Below are positions 8,750-17,355 of a DNA stretch of 64,000 nucleotides, piece after piece (the stretch's first letter is position 1; each line of letters starts with the position of its first letter). The stretch is from Akkermansiaceae bacterium UBA956. Its GTDB lineage: Bacteria > Verrucomicrobiota > Verrucomicrobiia > Verrucomicrobiales > Akkermansiaceae. The stretch covers positions 1 to 64,000 of the forward strand of contig DBCO01000010.1 in NCBI GenBank assembly GCA_002293145.1. Reading direction: 5' to 3'. The position numbers and the translations under genes are program-made. The notes beneath the pieces are model-generated. The model worked only from the letters and a program-made list of their open reading frames with translations. It searched no databases and was not told the origin of the DNA.

Positions 8750-9343
8750 ATGAACCAACCATTCCTCAACCGATTTCCCGGACAACTCAAGCACTGGGGC
8801 TTTCACTGCACCATCAATGCTCTTCCCAGCTTCATCATCGCCGCCGCATGGATGAAAATGTATCAGCATCCCGCCTGCATTTTCGCCATGTTGCTGGCGA
8901 TCCTATGTTTCGTGCTCACCTACGCGAGTCTTACCTCGCTGCCATTTGCCATCAATGAAAGTGACAGCCTCACCAGCCGATCCATGCGCCTCGGCGCCAA
9001 GATTCGCTCGTGGATCGCAGGGCTATCCATCCCGTTTGTTTGCATAGGAGAAGGATTTCTTTTATTCGTTCCCGACTTCTGGTGCGGATTGTTTTCCATG
9101 TCCTCGGTAAACTGGATCGCAACTCAATTTGGCTATGGAAACAGCGTCATGAACGATGCTTCGTCGAGTAAGCCCGTTGCCGTCTTTATTACTACCCTCC
9201 TCGAAGGAACAATGCTCTCGATCATACTGCTGATGATCGCATTCTTCTCTCTTATCATCCTCCAAGCAAAAGCTCGCAGGAAAATTTCTGATAATAAAAG
9301 TGATCAAATGACAAATTTCAATGACCAGTCCTGCGGGCAATGA
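8750..9343 (+). CDS. Small integral membrane protein, unknown function
   Basis: The 197-residue protein has about four hydrophobic segments: INALPSFIIAAAWM, ACIFAMLLAILCFVLTYASL, WIAGLSIPFVCIGEGFLLFV, and FITTLLEGTMLSIILLMIAFFSLIIL. A charged tail (KARRKISDNKSDQM) probably faces the cytoplasm. I recognise no catalytic motif. It lies alone between the TPR gene (181 bases upstream) and the convergent aspartate kinase gene. Confidence 0.6.
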   Translation: MNQPFLNRFPGQLKHWGFHCTINALPSFIIAAAWMKMYQHPACIFAMLLAILCFVLTYASLTSLPFAINESDSLTSRSMRLGAKIRSWIAGLSIPFVCIGEGFLLFVPDFWCGLFSMSSVNWIATQFGYGNSVMNDASSSKPVAVFITTLLEGTMLSIILLMIAFFSLIILQAKARRKISDNKSDQMTNFNDQSCGQ

Positions 9344-9463
9344 AATCGCTGCTCAATTTTTCCGAGTCTTTATCCAGTTGATTATCACCGAACAGGTACC
9401 CCGCAATTATGCCTAAACTCCAGCTAGTTGCCACCATTTCAAACTTTCGCCAGAAGAAACCTG

Positions 9464-10690
9464 TTAGACTGGTTCTTGATCAAGCTTAAAGGCATCGTGC
9501 ACGGCACGCGCTGCATCCTCGATGAATCGCTCATCAACGGTGACGGCAATTTTGATTTCTGATGTGGAAATCATGCCGATGTTGATGCCTGCATCACCTA
9601 AAGCCTTGAACATCGTCGCCGCCACACCCGAGTGCGAGCGCATGCCGATGCCGACAGCGGAAAGTTTGGCAATACCACCTTCCGTTTCGATTTTAGCTGA
9701 AGAACTCAGTTTTTCTAGTACTGGCTTCAGAGCAGCTTGAGCTTTGCCGAGATCATTGGAATGCATCGTGAACGAGTGGCGCGCATAACCATCGTTGGCG
9801 ATGTTTGAGATGATCATGTCTAGGTTGATTTCGGCATCGCCGAGCGCTCCGAGGATGGCACCCGACATCCCTGGAGCATCGGGGATTCCGGTGACGGTGA
9901 CGCGAGCTTGTGAACGCTCAATGCTGATTCCACGAATGACAACGTTTTCCATAGCGGGATGTTCTTCTAAAACTAGAGTTCCTGGGTTATTGTTAAGGCT
10001 GGAGCGTACTTCAAAAACGACCCCGTATTTTTTGGCAAATTCGACTGAGCGGGACTGCATCACCTTCGATCCTGATGATGCCATTTCTAACATCTCGTCG
10101 TATGAGATTTCGGGAAGTTTGCGAGCATTTTTTACGATGCGCGGGTCGCAGGTGTATACGCCATCGACGTCTGTGAGAATTTGGCAGACATCTGCTTTAA
10201 TCGCAGCAGCAATGGCAATGGCTGTTAGATCTGATCCACCACGACCGAGCGTATGGATCATACCTTCAGGAGTGACGCCTTGGAATCCAGCAACGACGAG
10301 CGTTTTATCCTCTGCTAGCAACCCGTTCATCAAGGTCGGATCCATTTCCAGAATGCGCCCTCGGGTGTGAGATCCTGTCGTAAAAATACCCGCTTGACGC
10401 CCTGTAATGGATGCGGATGACACACCGATATCTTGCAAAGCCATGGCGACAAGCGCAATCGATTGTTGCTCGCCTGTTGATACTAAAACATCGAGTTCAC
10501 GCTCAGAAGGATTCGGTGTGAGTTCATGAGCCATCTTCAACAGCCCATCAGTAACTCCTGACATAGCTGAAACCACGGCTACGACTTTGTTTCCCTCATC
10601 GCGCGTGCGTTTGAGACGCGCGGCTACGTTACGAATACGATCAAGAGAACCGACGGAGGTGCCGCCATATTTTTGAACAATGAGTGCCAT
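9464..10690 (-). CDS. lysC: Aspartate kinase
   Basis: The 408-residue product phosphorylates aspartate, the first step toward lysine, threonine, methionine and diaminopimelate. It opens with VQKYGGTSVGSLDRIRNVA, the family signature, and has GRGGSDLTAIAIAAAIKADVCQILTDVDGVYTCDPRIV in the kinase domain. Two ACT-type regulatory repeats follow (VTVTGIPDAPGMSGAILGALGDAEINLDMI and LSAVGIGMRSHSGVAATMFKALGDAGINIGMISTSEIKIAV), so feedback control by amino acids is expected. The length fits a monofunctional enzyme. I see no lysine riboswitch upstream. It could be cotranscribed with the GGCT-like gene, 78 bases upstream. Confidence 0.95.
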   Translation of the reverse strand: MALIVQKYGGTSVGSLDRIRNVAARLKRTRDEGNKVVAVVSAMSGVTDGLLKMAHELTPNPSERELDVLVSTGEQQSIALVAMALQDIGVSSASITGRQAGIFTTGSHTRGRILEMDPTLMNGLLAEDKTLVVAGFQGVTPEGMIHTLGRGGSDLTAIAIAAAIKADVCQILTDVDGVYTCDPRIVKNARKLPEISYDEMLEMASSGSKVMQSRSVEFAKKYGVVFEVRSSLNNNPGTLVLEEHPAMENVVIRGISIERSQARVTVTGIPDAPGMSGAILGALGDAEINLDMIISNIANDGYARHSFTMHSNDLGKAQAALKPVLEKLSSSAKIETEGGIAKLSAVGIGMRSHSGVAATMFKALGDAGINIGMISTSEIKIAVTVDERFIEDAARAVHDAFKLDQEPV

Positions 10691-10768
10691 GGTTTCGGGA
10701 AGCGGCGGGTAATTAAGAGTAGATTGTCGAGAAAGGCAAGCGGAAGAGTCTAAGATTGTGGCAATATT

Positions 10769-11137
10769 TCACAAAGGATTTTCAGCCAGATACTTAAGCC
10801 AATCACCACTCTGAATCCATTCTCCTTGATTGGGAGATGTCGCATACTCCCAAAGTTGAATGTTCAACGACGTCTGCATCGTCTTAACCTGTGTTCTTAC
10901 TCGACGATAATCTTCTCCTTCGTAAAGATCAAGTTCTCGTAACAATTCATCATTCACTTCGTAAATCGCTCCGTGCACCCAATTCGCTTCCGATTTGTCT
11001 AAGCGTAGCGCGGGATACCAGCTGATGCGATACAGCCTCGCAGCCACTTGCGACTCGCCAAGGTACTTCGCACCACGCATACGCCACGAGTTAGACGCGC
11101 CTGGTCGTAAGGTGCCGTAGACAAATATCGTATGCAT
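10769..11137 (-). CDS. Gamma-glutamylcyclotransferase-like (GGCT/AIG2 family) protein
   Basis: The 122-residue protein starts with the family hallmark IFVYGTLRPG. It has the central segment GAIYEVNDELLRELDLYEGEDYRRVRTQV, where the Glu after Tyr is the usual catalytic acid of the GGCT fold. Members release 5-oxoproline from gamma-glutamyl amines or repair modified residues; the substrate cannot be told here. It is cytoplasmic and lies just upstream of lysC on the same strand. Confidence 0.85.
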   Translation of the reverse strand: MHTIFVYGTLRPGASNSWRMRGAKYLGESQVAARLYRISWYPALRLDKSEANWVHGAIYEVNDELLRELDLYEGEDYRRVRTQVKTMQTSLNIQLWEYATSPNQGEWIQSGDWLKYLAENPL

Positions 11138-11437
11138 TTGGAAATATGCTAAATGTGAACCACCCCGCTCGCAAGTTCATCTTTGAAAAAGTGAGTGCGC
11201 CATATCATCTGTAAAAGTCCATAGCACAAGCAAGCCGGCACATTGTGCCATGGCGCTGCAGCGGAATCGGTCAATGTGCCGGTCGCCGCCCACTCTTTGG
11301 TCTAAATTCGTAGCTTGTTAGTGCTCGGCCATCGGTGGATTATGGAGAATCTCTGCGGCACGGAAGTCACCTTTTGTGAGGTCTCGCGCCTAACTGCTGA
11401 ACTTGACACCGAATTCCAGCTTTGACGTAATTTCTGG
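11138..11437. other. Gene-free gap of 300 bases holding one inverted repeat
   Basis: No reading frame here looks like a gene. The arms CCGGCACATTG (11235-11245) and CAATGTGCCGG (11272-11282) are perfect reverse complements with a 26-base loop. There is no U-tract on either strand, so I do not call a terminator. The function is unknown. Confidence 0.5.
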
Positions 11438-11803
11438 CTAAGTCAGAGGTTCAACCTCATCGAGGGCTTTGGGAAGCTTGTCGACTTCTTCTAACAAATT
11501 TACCATGCTGACACCGCGTTCGGCGGAGCTATCGTGGCGGAATTGCAAAATCGGTGTGGTTTTAAGGACCACGCGCTTCATAATTTTGCTCTGAATGCGA
11601 CCGTGGTCGCGATTGAGCTTGTCTAACACCGGCTGGGCCATGCCGCCGAGGATGCTCATCCACACGCGAGCCTCTTTGAAATCCTGGGTGATATCGACTT
11701 CGATCACCGTGACGAGTAGTCCGGGCCATTCGTAATCTTTGCCGATGACGGCACTGACTTCGCGGCGGAGCAACTCGTTGACTCGGTCTTGGCGTTGGGA
11801 CAT
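11438..11803 (-). CDS. rbfA: Ribosome-binding factor A
   Basis: The 121-residue RbfA is a single KH-type domain needed for late 30S subunit maturation and 16S rRNA 5' end processing. Typical segments are SQRQDRVNELLRREVSAVI at the start and LLVTVIEVDITQDFKEARVWMSILGG in the middle. ATG 11803 begins five bases after the infB stop, the usual tight coupling. A longer frame exists but would overlap infB. Confidence 0.93.
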   Translation of the reverse strand: MSQRQDRVNELLRREVSAVIGKDYEWPGLLVTVIEVDITQDFKEARVWMSILGGMAQPVLDKLNRDHGRIQSKIMKRVVLKTTPILQFRHDSSAERGVSMVNLLEEVDKLPKALDEVEPLT

Positions 11804-11808
11804 GCGGA

Positions 11809-13989
11809 TTAGAGTTCTTGAGCTACTTTTTCCAAGGTGTAGCACTCGATGATATCGCCTTCGAGATATTCATCAAAGTCTCCGAGGCGGATACCGCACT
11901 CGCTGCCGACTTTGATCTCATCGACCTCATTTTGGTAGTGGCGAAGAGTGGACATCTTACCGTCAAAGATCGGAATGCCATTGCGCATAACGCGAGCATG
12001 AGCTTTGCGGAGGATTTTCCCTTGCTTGACATAACTACCAGCAGCCACACCTTTGGTGAGCTTGAAGACTTTTTTGACATCGGCCAAACCGACCATGATC
12101 TCACGGTTGAGCGGATCGAGCAGGCCTTTCATGGCATCGCGCACTTGATCGATCAATTCGTAAACGACCGAGTAGAGCTTCACCTGAACATGTTCGTTTT
12201 TGATCGACTTAACGGCTTTGCCTTCGACTTTGACGTTGAAACCGATGACGATGGCATTAGCCGAACTGGCCATAAGAATGTCGGACTCGGTGATAGGCCC
12301 TACACCTGCGACGAGCATTTGGCACTCGACTTTTTTGGATTCTACCGCTTCGAGGGCATTTTTGATGGCCTCGACGGAGCCTTGCACATCGCATTTCAGC
12401 ACGATCTTCAGTTTCTGCTTGCTGGCGTCGTCATTGACCATGGAGAAAATGTCTTCCATGCGCGCTTTGAGCGGATTGACGAGGCGCGCAGAACGGCGTT
12501 CAGCCTGGCGGTCTTCTGCAAGGCGTTTGGCAGCGCGTTCGCTCTCCATCTCCACGAGTTCATCACCGACGTGAGGCATGTCCTCGAAACCGATGATTTC
12601 GACAGGGGTTCCGGGACCTGCTTCCTTGATCGGCTTGCCGAGGTCATTGGAAAGCATGCGAACTTTGCCGGCGAAGGGGCCGCAAATGAAGGGAGTGCCG
12701 ACCTTAAGCGTGCCGCTCTCGACGATGGCGGTAGCGGTGGCACCGCGGCCTGCAACAACGCGAGCTTCGATGATGTTCGCGCGGGCGGTGCCTTTGGGAT
12801 TGGCCTTGAGCTCCATTACCTCTGCTTGCAGTAACAGTAATTCGAGCAAATGATCCATGCCCTCGCCGGTGTAGGCGGAGACTTCGGCAAATTCCGTATC
12901 TCCACCAAAATCGGTGGTTTGCAAGCCATTTTCGGCAAGCTGACTCTTGGCGCGCATGACGTTCGCGGCGGGAAGGTCGCACTTGGTGATGGCGACGACG
13001 ACGGTGCGGCCGGCTTTTTTCGCGTGAGCGATGGCTTCCTTGGTCTGTGGCATGACGCCATCATTGGCTGCTACGACAAGCACGACGATGTCTGTCACAT
13101 CAGCACCACGGGCACGCATGTTTGAGAAAATGGCGTGACCTGGAGTATCCAAGAACGTGATTGGTTGGCCATTATGGAAAACTTGATAGGCTCCGACGTG
13201 TTGGGTAATGCCACCAGCTTCACCGGAGGCGACACGGCTCTTGCGAATGGTATCGAGCAGAGTGGTTTTGCCGTGGTCGACGTGACCCATGATGGTAATG
13301 ATCGGCGCCCGGGTTTTGAGCAATTCTTCAGGCTCCTCAACGGGTGCCTCGGGCTCAACGATGACCTCTTCGGTCTTGTGTACGCCAGCGCCTTTTTCGC
13401 GTTTTTCGCGTTCGAAGGTGAAGCCATGTTTTTCACAAATCTTGGCGGCGATATCAGGCTCAATTGCTTGATTGGGTGAGACGAAAATTTTCAGGTCAAT
13501 AAGATCCTTCATCAACAAGAAGGCCTTGAGCCCCATACGATTGGCGAGTTCTGCGACGATGATCGGTGGCTTAATGCTGATGAGCTTGTTGTTTTCACTG
13601 CTGGCAACGGGCTCGGGTTCGACGACGACTGCCGCAGGAGCAGGCGCAACGGCTGCAATTTTTGGCAGGATGGTAGAAATGTCTGGCAAGGGAGGAAGCG
13701 GCGGCAATGCGAAATCCGCGTCTTCTTTGTCGAGAACTTTGGAAATGGTAGGAACGACGGCTTTCCCCGAGCGCCCTGTCTTGCGCACGCCGCTGCTCAT
13801 CTTCTTGTCGCCATCGCTGAAAATGTCGAGCGCGGCCTTTTTGACGGGGGCGGTTGGCCGAGTAGGAGCCACAGGGGCTTTGGCAGCAGCAGTCTCTCGC
13901 TGCCGTTCACGGCGCGAGGGCTTTGGTTGGTCGTCGAGGAGGTCCAACACTTTTTTATTTGGTGGTTTGCTTTCGCTATCGGATGGCAT
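11809..13989 (-). CDS. infB: Translation initiation factor IF-2
   Basis: The 726-residue GTPase places initiator tRNA on the 30S subunit. A charged, Ala/Pro-rich N-terminus of about 140 residues is followed by an IF2N-like segment (IKPPIIVAELANRMGLKAFLLMKDLI). The G domain then has ITIMGHVDHGKTTLLDTI (G1), DTPGHAIF (G3) and TKCDLPAANV (G4), followed by the C-terminal domains with IVLKCDVQGSVEAIKNAL and GSECGIRLGDFDEYLEGDIIECY. It sits between nusA and rbfA in the classical order, 69 bases after nusA. Confidence 0.97.
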   Translation of the reverse strand: MPSDSESKPPNKKVLDLLDDQPKPSRRERQRETAAAKAPVAPTRPTAPVKKAALDIFSDGDKKMSSGVRKTGRSGKAVVPTISKVLDKEDADFALPPLPPLPDISTILPKIAAVAPAPAAVVVEPEPVASSENNKLISIKPPIIVAELANRMGLKAFLLMKDLIDLKIFVSPNQAIEPDIAAKICEKHGFTFEREKREKGAGVHKTEEVIVEPEAPVEEPEELLKTRAPIITIMGHVDHGKTTLLDTIRKSRVASGEAGGITQHVGAYQVFHNGQPITFLDTPGHAIFSNMRARGADVTDIVVLVVAANDGVMPQTKEAIAHAKKAGRTVVVAITKCDLPAANVMRAKSQLAENGLQTTDFGGDTEFAEVSAYTGEGMDHLLELLLLQAEVMELKANPKGTARANIIEARVVAGRGATATAIVESGTLKVGTPFICGPFAGKVRMLSNDLGKPIKEAGPGTPVEIIGFEDMPHVGDELVEMESERAAKRLAEDRQAERRSARLVNPLKARMEDIFSMVNDDASKQKLKIVLKCDVQGSVEAIKNALEAVESKKVECQMLVAGVGPITESDILMASSANAIVIGFNVKVEGKAVKSIKNEHVQVKLYSVVYELIDQVRDAMKGLLDPLNREIMVGLADVKKVFKLTKGVAAGSYVKQGKILRKAHARVMRNGIPIFDGKMSTLRHYQNEVDEIKVGSECGIRLGDFDEYLEGDIIECYTLEKVAQEL

Positions 13990-14058
13990 CAGTGGTTATG
14001 GCGGCGTTTCGGAGGGAGGGTAAGGCGGAGGAGGTAAATAAAGCGGAAAGGAGAAAAA

Positions 14059-15321
14059 TTATGCGGTGGTGAGGCTTTGCGCCTTTTCCAGAATGGCGGC
14101 AGCGTCATCTTCGGATATCTCCAAGGATGCGGCGATGTAGTCGGCCGGCATTTCTAGCACGAGATCGAGAGTAATACCACCTGCGCGGAAAAGCTTGGCT
14201 GCTAGGTCGTCGTTGAGGCCGAGTTGTTCACCCAGGCCGTGGGCAGCATTGTTGATGCGGTCATCAAACAATTTTTGCTGCGACTCATCACGACGCACTT
14301 GCACATCCCAGTCGATGAGGCGAGAGGTCAAGCGGGCATTTTGACCACGGCGACCGATGGCTTTGCTCAGATCTTCTTCCGAGACGGTGACGTGAACAAT
14401 CTTTTTCTCGTGATCGAGGGTGATCGATCGAATTGTCGCGGGCTTAAGCGCCTCTTCGACAAGTTGCTTCGGATCATCGCTCCAGCGAATGATGTCGACT
14501 TTCTCGTTGTTAAGCTCGCGCACGATGTTTTTGACGCGAGCACCACGAAGACCAACGCAGGCGCCGACGGGATCGACTTTATCGTCTTTGCTCCATACGG
14601 CAATTTTGGTGCGATGCCCCGCTTCGCGAGCGATGGCTCGGATTTCGACTGTGCGATCGGCAATTTCGCTAACTTCTGCCTCGAACAAACGGCGCACGAA
14701 GTGTGGATGGCTGCGAGAAAGGATCACTTCGGGACCACGGCCTTCATTTTCCACGGCTACCACGTAGGCGCGGATGCGATCATTCACGTTGTATTCCTCG
14801 GTTTGCACCCGCTCGCGAGAGGGCATAATTGCCTCGAACTTACCGAGGTCGATGTAAACATCTGAGCGCTCAAAACGATGCACCACGCCCGAGACAATTT
14901 CGCCGGCGCGGTCCTTGAATTCTTCGAAAAGCATTTCCTTTTCCGCCATGCGCAAGCGCTGCTGCATCGTTTGCTTCGCGGTCTGCACAGCAATACGCCC
15001 GAAGTCCTTCGGCGTTATATTGAAGTCGATAGTTTCACCAACCAAAGCCTCAGCATTTTTCTTCTGAGCCACGGCGAGTGGCACTTCATTGAACTTGTCG
15101 ACGTAGTCATCATCTGCAACAACGGTGAGGGATGCGTAAATTTTCGCATCACCTTTTTTCACGTTGATTTCCGCACGCAGGCTGTTGATGTGATCCGCAC
15201 CTGGCACCATTTTTCGATAAGCCGCGCAGAAGGCATACTCCAGCGCAGCGACAACACGATTGCGGTCGATGGATTTCTCTCTTTCGTAGTAATCGATCAA
15301 GGCTACGATATCATTTGTCAT
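14059..15321 (-). CDS. nusA: Transcription termination/antitermination factor NusA
   Basis: The 420-residue NusA has an N-terminal RNA-polymerase-binding domain (MTNDIVALIDYYEREKSID), an S1 domain (AGEIVSGVVHRFERSDVYIDLGKFEAIMPSRE), and two KH domains (DPVGACVGLRGARVKNIVRELNNEKVDIIRW and EEDLSKAIGRRGQNARLTSRLIDWDVQVR). A short helical C-terminus with an HhH-like segment follows. It heads the nusA-infB-rbfA unit. The usual rimP neighbour is missing upstream. A terminator-like hairpin lies in its leader (15386-15406), which could serve autoregulation. Confidence 0.97.
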   Translation of the reverse strand: MTNDIVALIDYYEREKSIDRNRVVAALEYAFCAAYRKMVPGADHINSLRAEINVKKGDAKIYASLTVVADDDYVDKFNEVPLAVAQKKNAEALVGETIDFNITPKDFGRIAVQTAKQTMQQRLRMAEKEMLFEEFKDRAGEIVSGVVHRFERSDVYIDLGKFEAIMPSRERVQTEEYNVNDRIRAYVVAVENEGRGPEVILSRSHPHFVRRLFEAEVSEIADRTVEIRAIAREAGHRTKIAVWSKDDKVDPVGACVGLRGARVKNIVRELNNEKVDIIRWSDDPKQLVEEALKPATIRSITLDHEKKIVHVTVSEEDLSKAIGRRGQNARLTSRLIDWDVQVRRDESQQKLFDDRINNAAHGLGEQLGLNDDLAAKLFRAGGITLDLVLEMPADYIAASLEISEDDAAAILEKAQSLTTA

Positions 15322-15385
15322 GGCTGTCTATGCGCTGTTACGGTTAAAAAAATGGGAAAACAATGAGGCATCCTGAGACACAAAA

Positions 15386-15406
15386 GAGTGGGTATGGTAC
15401 CCACTC
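15386..15406 (-). terminator. Terminator-like hairpin in the nusA leader
   Basis: On the minus strand GAGTGGGTA and TACCCACTC form a perfect 9-bp stem with a 3-base loop, followed directly by TTTTGTG. It lies about 65 bases before the nusA start and no gene precedes it on that strand for several hundred bases. It is therefore either an attenuator of nusA or the terminator of a short leader RNA. Confidence 0.6.
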
Positions 15407-15757
15407 CTTTCTTTCGTCGGAAGCTTCTTCGGAGGCTGTTACAACACAGAATTCTTGAGAATGCAAGCAAAAAATGGGGAATCGGCGGCCAAATGTCGGT
15501 TTGTTGCGGCCCCCTAGTTTGACGCCGAGAGGTCCTCCCGACACTGCGGACGCCATGGGCTCGATGCGAATGTTATATGAAGACCGCGGCGTGTAGTTAG
15601 CTCATCACCTGATACACCGACAAAAAATCCTTGAAATCAAAAATTACAAAACGAAAATCAACAGTAACCCCATTGAAATCAAGCATTACAGCCCTTGATG
15701 GAAGGGCTATGGGACGACTGTGAATTATCTGTAGAGTTTTCCACACCATCCGAAATT
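15407..15757. other. Gene-free region between nusA and the transposase
   Basis: I see no supportable coding region. A weak minus-strand promoter candidate (TTGCAT, 17 bases, TGTAAC) lies around 15435-15465 and would serve nusA. The half toward the transposase is AT-rich. Confidence 0.4.
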
Positions 15758-15782
15758 CTACAAAGTGACTGTCCCTTTGTAG
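15758..15782 (+). repeat. REP-like hairpin in front of the RAYT gene
   Basis: CTACAAAG and CTTTGTAG form a perfect 8-bp stem around the loop TGACTGTCC, 43 bases before the transposase start. The core AAGTGNCTGTCCCTTT recurs with few changes at 32223-32239 and in part around 32273-32283. RAYT proteins act on such palindromes (REP elements), and the foot sequence GTAG is of the type seen in known REPs. Confidence 0.55.
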
Positions 15783-15825
15783 ATTATTTCCTTGTATAGG
15801 TTGATATCCTGCCTAGTATCAGCAT

Positions 15826-16950
15826 ATGCGTAAGGCACGATGGCTAGCACCTTGGAAAGATTCGCAGGTAAAACCTGCGATTTATCATTGCATTTCCCGC
15901 GTTGTGGATCGGCGATTTGTTTTTGGCGACATCGAGCGAGAACAATTCCGCTCATATATGCGGATGTACGAGAATTTTTCAGGGATTCGTGTGCTGGCCT
16001 ACTGCGTCATGTCCAATCACATTCACCTGCTTCTCGAGATCCCGCCGATGCCGGAAGGCGGGTTGTCCGACGAGCAATTGCTCCAACGCTTGCGAGCCAT
16101 CTACAACACAGCCACCGTGGCAGAAGTAGAATTACAACTCATAGCCGCACGCACCAAAGGCCTCAGTACAATGGCAGATGAAATTCACCAACGCTATACC
16201 TACCGCATGCACAACCTGAGCCAGTATATGAAAACCGTCATGCAGCGAATGACTCAATGGTACAATCGCCAAAACGAACGCAGCGGCACCTTGTGGGAAG
16301 AACGATTTAAGAGCGTGATCGTGGAAATTGGCATCGCCGCGCGCATGATGGCTGCCTACATCGACCTCAATCCCGTGCGCGCCGGCATGGTCACCGACCC
16401 CGCCGATTATCACTGGAGCAGTTACGGGGAAGCGATTGGCGGAGGCAAGAAAGGTAACGGCAAAAAGGCGCGCGAAGGACTTGTGAGAGCCTGCATGAGT
16501 CATCGCGGGGTTGAGTTTGATGCCACAAAATGGAGCGAAGTCGCCAAAACCTATCGGAAACTGTTAGGCCTAGCATTAGAACGCAAAAGCGGAGCGGCAC
16601 ACACGCAAGTGAGTGCATATAAGGCACAGCGTCTCGCCGAAGTAACGCGAAAGTCCTTGCAGCAACCACAAAAACCCGATTCGAATCACGCGCAGAAACA
16701 AGTCAATGACAGCGTGCTACCTGAGCTGAAAATGGCCGAAATGTTAGGACATCGCATCCGCTACTTCAGCGATGGTGCGGTGATTGGTAGCAAGGTTTTT
16801 GTGAATGAAGCCTTCGCGCTGGCTCGTGAAAAGTTCAGCGCCCATCGCAAAGATGGAGCTCGCAAAATGCGCGGTGCCGCTGAAGCTGCCGCAGGCATCT
16901 TATGGTCAGCTCGCGATCTGCGATTGAAGGTTGCAATGGCGCAAAATTAG
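15826..16950 (+). mobile_element. REP-associated tyrosine transposase (RAYT, IS200-like Y1 domain)
   Basis: The 374-residue protein has an N-terminal HUH/Y1 transposase domain: AIYHCISRVVDRRFVFGD, then CVMSNHIHLLLEIP with the metal-binding HIH at residues 65-67, then MKTVMQRMTQWYNRQNERSGTLWEERFKS with Y146 as the likely nucleophile. It also has YIDLNPVRAGMVTDPADYHWSSYGEA and a long C-terminal extension (MLGHRIRYFSDGAVIGSKVFVNEAF) typical of larger RAYTs. It cuts and rejoins single-stranded palindromes. It is intact and single copy here, with no IS-type ends, so it is a domesticated or REP-maintaining gene rather than a full insertion sequence. Confidence 0.9.
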
Positions 16951-16994
16951 CGTTAGTGTGAAACAGTCAATAGCACGAGCTTCATACCATTTGC

Positions 16995-17333
16995 GTGAAA
17001 TACGATAACACATATCACCTGTATAGCCCTTCACGATTGAGCTCGAAGCTTCTGCGCATTGCCAAGGTCGCAGGCGATAAGCTCATCGTTACTGCCCTGA
17101 CTCTCTTTCACTGCCTGCAGGATGCTGATACTCCCGCATGGGCGAGGACGATCATCATTGGCGCTCTCGGCTATCTCATTTTACCAGCTGATCTTTTGCC
17201 CGACATTCTTCCCGTTGTTGGTTTGACTGATGACTGGGGAGCTTTGGCTGCGGCACTAGGCACGGTTACGATGTACATCAAGGATCCGCACAAACAAAAG
17301 GCTCGTGAGCAGGCAGATCGTTTTTTTCGTTAG
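16995..17333 (+). CDS. YkvA family protein (DUF1232)
   Basis: The 112-residue protein has the DUF1232 signature IIGALGYLILPADLLPDILPVVGLTDDWGALAAAL, a hydrophobic hairpin that probably inserts in the membrane. A short polar N-terminus and a basic tail flank it. Function unknown. It converges with the ADO-like gene. Confidence 0.8.
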   Translation: MKYDNTYHLYSPSRLSSKLLRIAKVAGDKLIVTALTLFHCLQDADTPAWARTIIIGALGYLILPADLLPDILPVVGLTDDWGALAAALGTVTMYIKDPHKQKAREQADRFFR

Positions 17334-17355
17334 GGCAAAAGCATGGCAGATCGAT

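Noticed and set aside
11818..12834. A 338-codon open frame opposite infB
   Set aside because: It is a shadow of the GC-rich infB coding strand and has no known domain.
15344..15556. A 70-codon frame before nusA
   Set aside because: No conserved feature, and it overlaps the leader hairpin.
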